64,000 nt of DNA from a virus. The stretch's first letter is position 1, and each line of letters starts with the position of its first letter. This document shows, piece after piece, positions 44,467-53,400 of the stretch. The notes under the pieces are model-generated. The model worked only from the letters and a program-made list of their open reading frames with translations. It did not search any database and had not been told where the DNA came from. The DNA is taken from positions 186,001-250,000 of IMG/VR virus record IMGVR_UViG_3300043570_001980. One strand, written 5' to 3'. Both the position numbers and the translations under genes were made by a program.

Positions 44467-44558
44467 CTTGTCAACACAATCAGGTGTTTTATGCTGAGAT
44501 TAATACCCACAGCGTAGCGGCTAGAACCCGCATCGGACTTCTTTAAGGAGAAAACAAA

Positions 44559-45077
44559 ATGGGTCGTCCTCTAAAAATTAAAAAATCCACAACCAAAGAC
44601 ATTGGTTTTAACAATCTTGGCAGTTTAACAAATCCAGTATATCCAACAACATTAAACTCGTCTCAATACCTGGGTGTGGTTGGCGGTGAGAACACCAGCG
44701 TGGCCACCACAGCTTATCCGGTGATTCGTGTGCAAGCATGTGAAATTGGCGGTGCTGAAGAAGAAGCTATCATTGTGCGCCAAAAAGGAAGCACAACATA
44801 CTTGGTACTGGGGCAAACCAGTGGAAATACATATCAAGCCACTCTGGCTAACGAAGCCACTGGTGCATTGTCACCAGGCAACATGAACATTGCTATGTTT
44901 AATGGCGATAGTACAGACATCTTGATCAGCAAACTCACAAACAAGTGGGCACTGGACTATTCAGTACCACCAGTTCGTTATGTGATTAACTTCTTCAGTG
45001 ACGAAGGCACAGAGATCAAGTCTGGCACCGTCGGTGTGACCAACAACTTGGCCATTGCAGAAAATTACACCAGCTAA
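44559..45077 (+). CDS. Probable virion structural protein (MGRPLK type)
   Basis: 172 residues. The start MGRPLKIKKSTTKDIGFNNL resembles a short protein type that I recall among the virion proteins of marine T4-like phages; the rest is beta-rich (GGAEEEAIIVRQKGSTTYLV). The gene has its own late promoter, a long leader and a strong ribosome binding site, and is followed at once by a strong terminator hairpin, suggesting high, separately regulated late expression, for example of a decoration or fibre-associated protein. The function is inferred. Confidence 0.6.
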   Translation: MGRPLKIKKSTTKDIGFNNLGSLTNPVYPTTLNSSQYLGVVGGENTSVATTAYPVIRVQACEIGGAEEEAIIVRQKGSTTYLVLGQTSGNTYQATLANEATGALSPGNMNIAMFNGDSTDILISKLTNKWALDYSVPPVRYVINFFSDEGTEIKSGTVGVTNNLAIAENYTS

Positions 45078-45094
45078 TTTCTATTTGTCTGGCC

Positions 45095-45129
45095 AATCCT
45101 CCTTGCTACATAACAAGGAGGATTTTTTT
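45095..45129 (+). terminator. Terminator hairpin containing the next gene's ribosome binding site
   Basis: AATCCTCCTTG (45095-45105) pairs perfectly over 11 bases with CAAGGAGGATT (45114-45124), and seven T residues follow (45123-45129). The AAGGAGG at 45115-45121 is the ribosome binding site for the ATG at 45130, so the hairpin can both stop transcription and hide the binding site in read-through RNA. Confidence 0.85.
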
Positions 45130-45714
45130 ATGGCCGCATTTGTTTTAGGAAATGGTGTAAGTAGACGCCCAATTGATGTAAAGTATCTGACAACGTTGGG
45201 TCCAGTCTACGGCTGTAACGCATTATATCGCACAGATACACCCACTGTGCTAGTTGCTACAGACACACCAATTAGTCAAATGATACAAGAATCAGGATAT
45301 AGTGCTAAACATAGATTTTATACACGTAAGCCTATTCCCAACCTTGGTGCAATTCAAATTCAGAAAAAATATTACGGATTTAGTTCAGGACCTATTGCTA
45401 TGTCCATAGCGGCTGAAGATTTTAATAATTCAATATATTTGCTGGGATTCGATATGGGTCCATCTGAAGCAGGCAAGTTTAATAATTTGTATGCTAACAC
45501 TGAGTTTTATAAGAAATCTGATGGGTATCCAACGTTTACTGGAAACTGGGCCAAACAAATGGCATCAATAATGAGAGAGTATAAAAATGTAACCTTTTAC
45601 AGAGTTCAAGGAGATACAACTTCGCCGATCAAGGAGTTTGATAATTTGCCAAACCTGACTCATCTACCGTTTACAGACTTTGTAACCCGAATAAATAATC
45701 CAAAGGATCTCTAA
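45130..45714 (+). CDS. Protein of unknown function with a Rossmann-like GNG start
   Basis: 194 residues from the ATG at 45130; an upstream in-frame ATG at 45055 lies inside the previous gene and has no ribosome binding site. The start AAFVLGNGVSRRPIDVKYLT, then YGCNALYRTDTPTVLVATDT, and SIYLLGFDMGPSE look like a nucleotide-sugar- or DUF115-like Rossmann protein, but no family can be fixed. The 57867 gene has a similar layout. Such genes next to fibre genes sometimes modify receptor or fibre sugars. It is followed without gap by a fibre gene. Confidence 0.6.
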   Translation: MAAFVLGNGVSRRPIDVKYLTTLGPVYGCNALYRTDTPTVLVATDTPISQMIQESGYSAKHRFYTRKPIPNLGAIQIQKKYYGFSSGPIAMSIAAEDFNNSIYLLGFDMGPSEAGKFNNLYANTEFYKKSDGYPTFTGNWAKQMASIMREYKNVTFYRVQGDTTSPIKEFDNLPNLTHLPFTDFVTRINNPKDL

Positions 45715-46326
45715 ATGTCTACTTACAAACGCTCAGATGGTGATTATTACATTGTTACTATAAACTCAGATGACAATGTACATATTCAAACTAACACAGT
45801 TAAAATACAAGGTAACCTTGATGTTGTGGGTAACATTACCTATATTGATACCACTGAACTTGAAATTACAGATCCATTCATTACACTGGCGGCCAACAAC
45901 AGTGGAGCATATTCCAATATTGGTATCATTGCCCAAAAAACATCAAACACCTACGCTGGCCTACGTTGGAATACCACTTCTGGCACCTGGCAAACATCTC
46001 CAAACAACACCACCTGGTCGGATATTGCAACAGGTAATGTTGTAAGCACAGCGGCTGGTTCAAACACGCAGATACAGTTCAATGACGATAATAGTTTTGG
46101 TGCCAATGTAAAACTTACCTATGATTATGCAACATCAAAGTTGACAATTCAAGGACATCAAATTTATGGCAATATTGGCACAAGCCCATCGTCGGTGGCC
46201 AATTCTGTAGCTGTTTATAACAAAGCTGAAGGTGGTGGCGGCACTGGGTTGTATGTCAAAAGCTCAACTGTTGATGACGAACTAGTCAGCAAAGGCAAAG
46301 CCATTGTATACGCTATTATATTTTAA
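45715..46326 (+). CDS. Tail fibre-like protein
   Basis: 203 residues. VHIQTNTVKIQGNLDVVGNI, then TYIDTTELEITDPFITLAAN, is a repeated fibre motif; a nearly identical 'TYID-EDLRVSDPIIQLGG' type segment occurs in the 1,429-residue fibre gene. The middle has a beta-helical GLRWNTTSGTWQ. The gene starts directly after the stop of the preceding one (no gap), so it is read on the same message. It is probably a short fibre or fibre-base subunit. Confidence 0.7.
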   Translation: MSTYKRSDGDYYIVTINSDDNVHIQTNTVKIQGNLDVVGNITYIDTTELEITDPFITLAANNSGAYSNIGIIAQKTSNTYAGLRWNTTSGTWQTSPNNTTWSDIATGNVVSTAAGSNTQIQFNDDNSFGANVKLTYDYATSKLTIQGHQIYGNIGTSPSSVANSVAVYNKAEGGGGTGLYVKSSTVDDELVSKGKAIVYAIIF

Positions 46327-46335
46327 GGAATCAAA

Positions 46336-46650
46336 ATGACAATCTCAACATCACTGGTTGGAAACACAGTTGGCAATGTGTATGCCAGCTCAGGAAATAC
46401 TGCTATCACCTGGCTAACTATCAACAACTACACATCTGGTAATGCACTGGCCAATGTACACGTTGTTCCGTCAGGCGGCACAGCCAACGCACAAAATCAA
46501 ATTTTAACAAATTTAGAAATCACAGCCAGCGACACTTATCAACTGTATACCGGTGGTGAAAAACTGCTGTTAAACACAGGCGATACTGTTCAAGCTGTTG
46601 CCAATCTTAACACCACGTTAAACATTGTAGTAAGTTACACAACAATTTAA
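46336..46650 (+). CDS. Small beta-rich virion protein
   Basis: 104 residues (TISTSLVGNTVGNVYASSGN, ITASDTYQLYTGGEKLLLNT). The Gly/Asn/Thr composition and repeated short strands are like the fibre proteins around it. TAAGGA precedes the start after a ten-base gap. The stop overlaps the next ATG by one base (TAATG). It is presumably a fibre accessory or a small structural subunit; no family was recognised. Confidence 0.6.
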   Translation: MTISTSLVGNTVGNVYASSGNTAITWLTINNYTSGNALANVHVVPSGGTANAQNQILTNLEITASDTYQLYTGGEKLLLNTGDTVQAVANLNTTLNIVVSYTTI

Positions 46651-47054
46651 TGGGAACATTTGTTAAAAATCGTCAACTACAGTCAGGTAGTTCAGGTGTT
46701 GTATTACCAACAGGTAGTACTATTAATAGACCTCTGACTCCGGTATTTGGATTGATTAGATACAATACCGACCTGGCTTCAATTGAATTTTTTAACGGAA
46801 CACAGTTTATTAATTTAACAGCTCCTGGGGAAGTTGACTACGTGGTGGATTCTTTTGTTGGAGACGGTACAACGTCAATCTTTACCATGAGCATTGAAGA
46901 AAGCTCAGCTTCGCAGATTATTGTTTTTGTTGGCAGCATCTATCAAGATTCTACCAGTGCATACACAGTAAATGGTGGGTATGATATTATGTTCACATCA
47001 CCACCGCCCGACGGCGAACCAATTTCAGTGATTCACAGTACCACAACAACATAA
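46650..47054 (+). CDS. Fibre-domain protein carrying the 'VLPxGxTxxRP' module
   Basis: 134 residues. SSGVVLPTGSTINRPLTPVF, then GLIRYNTDLASIEFFNGTQF, is a module also found in the 420-, 1,429- and 385-residue ORFs of this region. The second half (FVGDGTTSIFTMSIEESSAS, then a SAYTVNGGYDIMF segment) matches the module that follows it in the 420- and 1,429-residue proteins. The protein is therefore built entirely of two fibre domains and may trimerise with, or exchange sequence with, the larger fibres. Confidence 0.7.
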   Translation: MGTFVKNRQLQSGSSGVVLPTGSTINRPLTPVFGLIRYNTDLASIEFFNGTQFINLTAPGEVDYVVDSFVGDGTTSIFTMSIEESSASQIIVFVGSIYQDSTSAYTVNGGYDIMFTSPPPDGEPISVIHSTTTT

Positions 47055-47055
47055 T

Positions 47056-49122
47056 ATGTCTATCAATAAGATTTCTGGTAATATACTTCAAGACAACCTT
47101 CAGAGAGGTTCAAACCTCTCTGTACAAGGAAACTTGGTATTTTTTGACATCACCAACACTCGCCTGGGTATCAACACCAATGCACCCACTGCCACATTGA
47201 ATGTTGTTGGTAACACTGAAATAAACGGCAATATCAGTGTTGGCAATTTAAATTTTGGCAACGGTGTTATCAACGGTACTGGTAATATCACCGGAAACGG
47301 TGTAACTTTATCAGCAAATGCCATCTCAGCCTCATCAGGATTATTAACCTTAGGGTCTAATGCTAATATAAAAATCACAGGCGGCGGCACAAACTATTTG
47401 TTTACAACCGACGGTACAGGAAATCTTTTTTGGAGTGACCCTGGAAACTTAGCAGGTGTGATAGGCAATACCATTGATTTGGGTACACCAAGTCTTGGTA
47501 ATCTGACCAGTAATGCAGTGACAATGACTACAACTACAACAGTGACCGACGGCATTGCACAACTCAACACAGTACTAGGCAAACTAGTACCAGCATCTCC
47601 AAGTAATTTTCCAGGCAGTCAGACACTTTCGATATCAAGCTTGTCTACATATCGCATGGCCAACATCACCCAGGTGGACAATACACCAGGTGCAAATAAA
47701 TCGGTGGCCGCTGGTGCAACAGTTACATCAGTGCGCAGAGCTGCCACATATGCTACCAACACTATCAGCACAGTTGGCCCAGGCGACACAGGCATAATCA
47801 CTGCTGTTCGAAACGGTGCAAATGTGGGCACAGTGACACTGAATGCAGGAGCCAGCCCAACTGCCAACGGCACCTACGGCGGCAACTTGGTTATTACCAA
47901 CAACTTTGATTATAATTCTGCCAATGCCAACATTGCGGCCGGATTCTGGTATGTATTTTCGTCGGCAATTTCTGGCACAGTTGCTCCAGCAGGCTGGAAC
48001 GAACTATACATAGCAGACTCTGCTACAGGAAACACAAACACCCCCAGCTGGTACTACGACAACTCAAGTCCTTCAACTCCAAGTTTTAGTTCTGCCACAA
48101 TGACTCCTCCGGGATCAACTACTTTGTTGTACAGCAGTACTATTCCTCACTATACCAATGCAAATCAATTTGCAATTTCAGCAAATGTGGCCAATGTCAG
48201 TGGCAACACTTATCCAACTTCAAATGTGTTGGCCACAGGATCATCTGGCGGCAGTTTTGCGGCACCTGCATCAGTCAACTACAATGCCAGCAACATTGGC
48301 AGTAATGTTCTAAACTCATTTGCATCAGCTTCATTTTCAACCACTGCCACAGTGACCACTGGGTTTGGCGCTAGTTCAACTGGACCAAGTATTGTAGTTA
48401 ATAACAGCTACAGTTCTGGTACACTGACTTTGACTTCGGCATTGGGTAATACAGTTCTATACAAGTCAGGATCTGCCACAGCCATTGACGAAGGAAATGT
48501 CATTGTTACCAGTGTTGGCACCGGGTCAGGCAACGCATTTAGAATTATCAATCCTGGATCAGTGAATAACCCAACATATACCAGCAATGCGGCAGCATTT
48601 AATAGCCAATCAAGTACTTTAGAAACATATGATGCCACAGTGGTTGGATCAGGATCAGCTGGTGTACTCAAACACGACCAGACCAATTACTCAACAGGAT
48701 ACTTGCCTGCAGGTCCTAACCTAAGTGCTGGACGCTCAGGCACACAATACTTTACAATTAAATTTGTGCGTACTAACGTATCAAAATTTGATATTACCTA
48801 TGCTGGCAATGTTGCTGGTATGTGGGTAGCACTACCGGGATCGGTTATTGATTCAAGTTCTAGTGCCAACGGATGGATTAGTATGACCACTGCTTATGCA
48901 GGTGCTGGCTACCCAGGTGTCAATAGCCCGGGCAACGGGTCTGACGGCTGTGCCCTTGGCGGTGTGGTTGTTCCTAATGTAAACACCGCAAGTACAAACA
49001 AGACTTGTACGTTTGGAACAGTATCAAGTTCAAGCACAGCAACAAACGAAATCTATGTGAGAATTGCTCTTGCATCTGGCCAGTCAGTAACTGGCCTATC
49101 ATTTAACGCGGCGAGTAATTAA
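47056..49122 (+). CDS. Tail fibre protein
   Basis: 688 residues, Gly/Asn/Thr/Ser-rich. The N terminus (MSINKISGNILQDNLQRGSN, RLGINTNAPTATLNVVGNTE) resembles fibre N-terminal attachment regions, with the 'LGINT-PTATL-VVGN' pattern common in phage fibres. The remainder is long beta-strand repeats without the Peptidase_G2-like C terminus seen in the 1,429- and 610-residue fibres. The stop TAA overlaps the next ATG (TAATG). Confidence 0.75.
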   Translation: MSINKISGNILQDNLQRGSNLSVQGNLVFFDITNTRLGINTNAPTATLNVVGNTEINGNISVGNLNFGNGVINGTGNITGNGVTLSANAISASSGLLTLGSNANIKITGGGTNYLFTTDGTGNLFWSDPGNLAGVIGNTIDLGTPSLGNLTSNAVTMTTTTTVTDGIAQLNTVLGKLVPASPSNFPGSQTLSISSLSTYRMANITQVDNTPGANKSVAAGATVTSVRRAATYATNTISTVGPGDTGIITAVRNGANVGTVTLNAGASPTANGTYGGNLVITNNFDYNSANANIAAGFWYVFSSAISGTVAPAGWNELYIADSATGNTNTPSWYYDNSSPSTPSFSSATMTPPGSTTLLYSSTIPHYTNANQFAISANVANVSGNTYPTSNVLATGSSGGSFAAPASVNYNASNIGSNVLNSFASASFSTTATVTTGFGASSTGPSIVVNNSYSSGTLTLTSALGNTVLYKSGSATAIDEGNVIVTSVGTGSGNAFRIINPGSVNNPTYTSNAAAFNSQSSTLETYDATVVGSGSAGVLKHDQTNYSTGYLPAGPNLSAGRSGTQYFTIKFVRTNVSKFDITYAGNVAGMWVALPGSVIDSSSSANGWISMTTAYAGAGYPGVNSPGNGSDGCALGGVVVPNVNTASTNKTCTFGTVSSSSTATNEIYVRIALASGQSVTGLSFNAASN

Positions 49123-50384
49123 TGGCAGTCTCAATAGCACAATACGTTGATTTACTCTTTAAGAAACTGCAAGGTGTTGCAAAAACCGCCAACTCCTCGA
49201 CCAAGAGTGCGTCAAATGAAAGTATTGCTAGCCCACCGTTGTTGCGTGGCGATATTGTGTGGGTACAGTCAGATCAAATTGGAAATACTGCCCAGGCAAT
49301 TGCTGGAATTACCACTGCCTATAGAAATAGTGGAGCAATTGAATGTACTCCAGATACCACAGTCCCGCCTATTGGTGCCATCAGACCCACTTGGTTAACC
49401 AACGAAACGTACTGGATACCACAAGAATTTGGCTCTACCTGGTTGCCAAAAGTATTTGTTGGACCCAGCGCCGCTGCCAATATTGAAGCAACTGGTACAC
49501 AGATATTTTCTGCTGGTATTGGTGGTGTTGGCGAGTATTACTTTGATACACAAGCTGGAGTGTTAAACTTCATAGGCGAAACTATTCCCACGGTACTCAC
49601 AGCAGGAAATGTGGTTTATGTAGCGGGTTATCAATATTCTGGATTGATTGGAACTACAAATCTACCAGGAAATACCACAATTGGTAACTTGGTAATAGCA
49701 AATACTACCATAACCACCAATCAGGTAAATGGCAATATTATTCTAGAACCAACAGGAAACGGCTTTGCAATTATTGATACCACAACAGGCCTGGTATTGC
49801 CAGTTGGAAATACTGCTCAACGCCCAGCAAGCCCTGACCAAGGCACAATACGATACAACACCAACTCAACAGATGTAGAAGTTTGGGATGGCTCTCAATG
49901 GGCAGGAATTGGTGGTGCTGTGTCAGAAATCACCAATCAATACATCACAGGTGATGGTATTACCACAGTTTTTACACTGGATCAGAGCACCACTGCCGCT
50001 GCCATCATTGTCAGCACCAACGGTGTGGTGCAGTTTCCAGACGTTGCATACACAGTTGCTGGAAATTCGATTACATTTGCTGAACCTCCAATATCAACAG
50101 ACGTGATTGATGTTAGATTTACTGCATTGCTTACCACAATTAATGCTGTTACTAATGCATCAGGGCAAGAGCTCACAATAACTGTGCCCGGAGTGGTAAA
50201 TATAACAAACACACACAGTCTACAGTTACCTACATACACAGTTTCACAGGCCACCAGTCTAGGTAATGTTGCTAATGGTCAATTGATTTATGTCAGCAAT
50301 GGCGACAGCGGCAGTCCTTGTCTAGCTGTTTATGCCAACAGCGCCTGGAAACGTGTGTCTTTTGGCGCAAATATTAGTTCATAA
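49122..50384 (+). CDS. Tail fibre-like protein with shared modules
   Basis: 420 residues. N-terminal half: IAQYVDLLFKKLQGVAKTAN and GDIVWVQSDQIGNTAQAIAG. C-terminal half: LVLPVGNTAQRPASPDQGTI, RYNTNSTDVEVWDGSQWAGI and FTLDQSTTAAAIIVSTNGVV, the two modules shared with the 134- and 1,429-residue proteins. Coupled to the preceding fibre gene by TAATG. The gene is followed by a 100-base gap containing a late promoter for the large fibre. Confidence 0.75.
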   Translation: MAVSIAQYVDLLFKKLQGVAKTANSSTKSASNESIASPPLLRGDIVWVQSDQIGNTAQAIAGITTAYRNSGAIECTPDTTVPPIGAIRPTWLTNETYWIPQEFGSTWLPKVFVGPSAAANIEATGTQIFSAGIGGVGEYYFDTQAGVLNFIGETIPTVLTAGNVVYVAGYQYSGLIGTTNLPGNTTIGNLVIANTTITTNQVNGNIILEPTGNGFAIIDTTTGLVLPVGNTAQRPASPDQGTIRYNTNSTDVEVWDGSQWAGIGGAVSEITNQYITGDGITTVFTLDQSTTAAAIIVSTNGVVQFPDVAYTVAGNSITFAEPPISTDVIDVRFTALLTTINAVTNASGQELTITVPGVVNITNTHSLQLPTYTVSQATSLGNVANGQLIYVSNGDSGSPCLAVYANSAWKRVSFGANISS

Positions 50385-50418
50385 TTCAACTACACTCAGT
50401 TAATTTTTCATGGTGTAC

Positions 50419-50426
50419 CATAAATA
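50419..50426 (+). promoter_or_regulatory. Late promoter of the large fibre gene
   Basis: CATAAATA, 61 bases before the ATG at 50488. The leader repeats CCTATTGG and ends in TTGGAG as ribosome binding site. Confidence 0.65.
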
Positions 50427-50487
50427 GGTATAGTAAAACCTATTGGCGGTTCGATAGGTAGGAAAGAAGCCCTATTGGAGACCAAAA

Positions 50488-53400
50488 ATGGCCGTAACCA
50501 GAATTAAAAATAATCAGATTACTGATTCAACCATTGACGCCAACGTTAAACTTGTCAGCTACTCGGTAACGTCAGCTAAACTTGCCAACAACATCACTTA
50601 TGGTAGTGATTTTACTATTTCAGGTAATCTAGTAGTTAATGGCACCACAACCACAATTGACACAGTTAATGTCAGTATTCAAGATCCAATATTACTATTG
50701 GCAGACAATCAAACTGGATCTCCTTCACTGGACATTGGTTTCATTGGCAAACGCGGTAATAGTACAAACATTGCATTTGTCTGGAAAGAATCAGCCAGCC
50801 AGTTTGAAACTGTTTACACCAGCAGTGAAGTCACCAACACCACGGTCACTGTCACAAGTTTTGCAGATTTAAAAACATTCAATTTTACCGCTGCTGGTAA
50901 TGCCAACGTTGGCTCCAACGTTGTTATAGTCGGAACATCGACCTTGCAAGGCAACGTTATTGGCAATGTAACAAACTTCACAGGTAACATAGTTGCTGGA
51001 AACATTTCAACTCCAGGTTTAATCAACGCCACAGGCAACATCACCGGTGGTAATGTAACCACAGCAGGTATAGCCAACATTGGCACTCTAGAAGTAACTG
51101 GCAATGGTACTGTTGGAGGCACACTGGGTGTGACAGGTAACGCCACTGCGGGCAATGTGACCACAGTAGGTACAGCCAACATTGGCACACTGGCAGTAAC
51201 AGGTAATGGTACTGTTGCAGGCACATTGGGTGTGACAGGCAATGCCAACGTGGGCAATTTGGGCACAGCAGGACTAATTGTTGCCACAGGCAACATCACC
51301 GGTGGTAATGTAACCACAGCAGGTATAGCCAATATTGGCACTCTAGAAGTAACAGGCAACAGTAATGTAGCAGGCACATTGGGTGTAACAGGCAACGCCA
51401 CCGTGGGCAATTTAACCACAGCAGGCACAGCCAATGTTGGAACACTGATAGTAACTGGTAACAGTAACATTTCTGGCAACTTTGGTGTTTCAGGCAACAT
51501 TACTGGTAACAATTTAATTTCAATTAACGGAATCTACGGCAACGGTCTAAACATCACCGGCGATGCAGTGATCACTGGTAACTTGGCAGTTCAGGGCAAT
51601 TTAACCTATATCGACATTGAAGATTTACGTGTGTCAGATCCAATTATTCAATTGGGCGGTGGCGCCAATGGCAACGCTTTGGTTGCCAACGACGGATATG
51701 ATCGCGGTACACTATTATCATATTATACAACTGCCCAGGGCAATGCATTCATGGGCTGGGACAACAGCACTGGTAATATGTTTATTGCCAGCAACGTGGC
51801 AATAGCCAACGAAATTATTTCAGTCAACAGCTACGGAACATTACAAGGTGGTAGCTTGTATTTTGCTGATGGTAACATCACAGGCAACGCCAACGTTGGT
51901 AATTTAGGTAGTTCAGGACTAATTGTTGCCACAGGCAACATCACAGGCGGCAACTTGACCACAGTAGGTACAGCCAACATTGGCACCCTAGAAGTAACTG
52001 GCAATGGTACTGTTGCAGGCACACTGGGTGTAACTGGCAATGCCAACGTGGGCAACCTAGGCACAGCAGGACTAATTGTTGCCACAGGCAACATCACAGG
52101 TGGAAATGTAACCACAGTAGGTATTGCCAATATTGGCACACTGGCAGTAACAGGTAATGGTACTGTTGCAGGTACACTGGGTGTAACTGGCAATACCACA
52201 GTGGGTAATTTATCCAGCCTTGGCCATATAGATGTTGGAAATACATTAAGTGTTCTAGGCAATGCCAACGTGGGTAATCTAGGCACAGCAGGACTAATTG
52301 TTGCCACAGGCAACATCACTGGTGGTAACTTGACCACAGCTGGTCTATCAAGTCTAGGCAACATTCGAATCAGTGGTGATGATATCACTGACACCAACGG
52401 TCGTGTAAACTTTAACACAGCTGGCGCCGATGTTGACTTTGCAGTCAACGGCGACACAGTGGCCAACGTATTTTATGTAGATGCTGGAACAGACACAGCC
52501 AGTTTTGGCAATTCAGCTCAAACAGCCAATGCTCTTGTAGCATTTAATGCCGCAACCAGTATTGTTGTGCCAGTGGGTAACACACTACAGCGTCCAGCAA
52601 CTGGCGTAACTGGTATGATGCGTTTTAACACATCATCAGACAGTTTAGAATACTATGACAACAGTAAATGGACATCAGCAGGTACAACATTCACTGTTGT
52701 TGTGTCAGACCAATTCACTGGTAATGGCGTTGCAACAGCGTTCACACTCAGTGAAGATTCCACAACTGCCAGTACTATTGTTGCAATCAACGGTGTTGTA
52801 CAGATTCCAACCACAGCTTATTCTGTAACAGGCAATGCATTGACATTCACAGAAGCTCCGTTGTCAACAGACGTTATTGATGCACGTATTTTAACAACCA
52901 CTACCACAGTTACAGCACTTCAAAATGCCACAGGCTCTGCGCTGGTTGAAGCAGTTGACGGTCAAGCTGTAATTTCAGTCACTGGTAATATACTACCAAC
53001 TGCTAATTCAACGTTCTCATTGGGCAATGCAACAAGCTGGTGGTCAAGCCTGTATGTAGCTGGTAACACAATTTACCTAGGCAACCTACAGCTCAAAGCA
53101 GTGAATGGACAAATGGCATTCTATGCCGCAGACGGTACAACTCCTGCAACCATTGCCAGCTCAAGCGTTGACACAACAACCATTGCCAACGGTACCAGTG
53201 CAGTATCTGTTGTTACTTCAGGTGGTAACGTTCGTGCTAATATTGCAGGTGCAACAGTACAAACTCTAAGTGCAGGTGGCGCAAACGTCACAGGATATAT
53301 CACTGCAACAGGCAACATCACTGGCAACTATGTGCTAGGTAATGGTAGTCAGTTGACTGGTATTGATGCCACAAGTATACAAAACGGCAATGCCAACGTT

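Noticed and set aside
45055-45129. Upstream ATG at 45055 for the 45130 gene
   Set aside because: It is inside the preceding gene, has no ribosome binding site, and would translate through the terminator hairpin.
50814-51512. Minus-strand 232-residue Pro/Leu/Val-rich ORF
   Set aside because: Antisense of the fibre shaft repeats; composition is an artefact of the Gly/Asn/Thr codons opposite.
50990-52330. CRISPR-like array
   Set aside because: The repeats are in frame within a fibre gene, lack unique spacers of constant length, and encode a beta-helix shaft.
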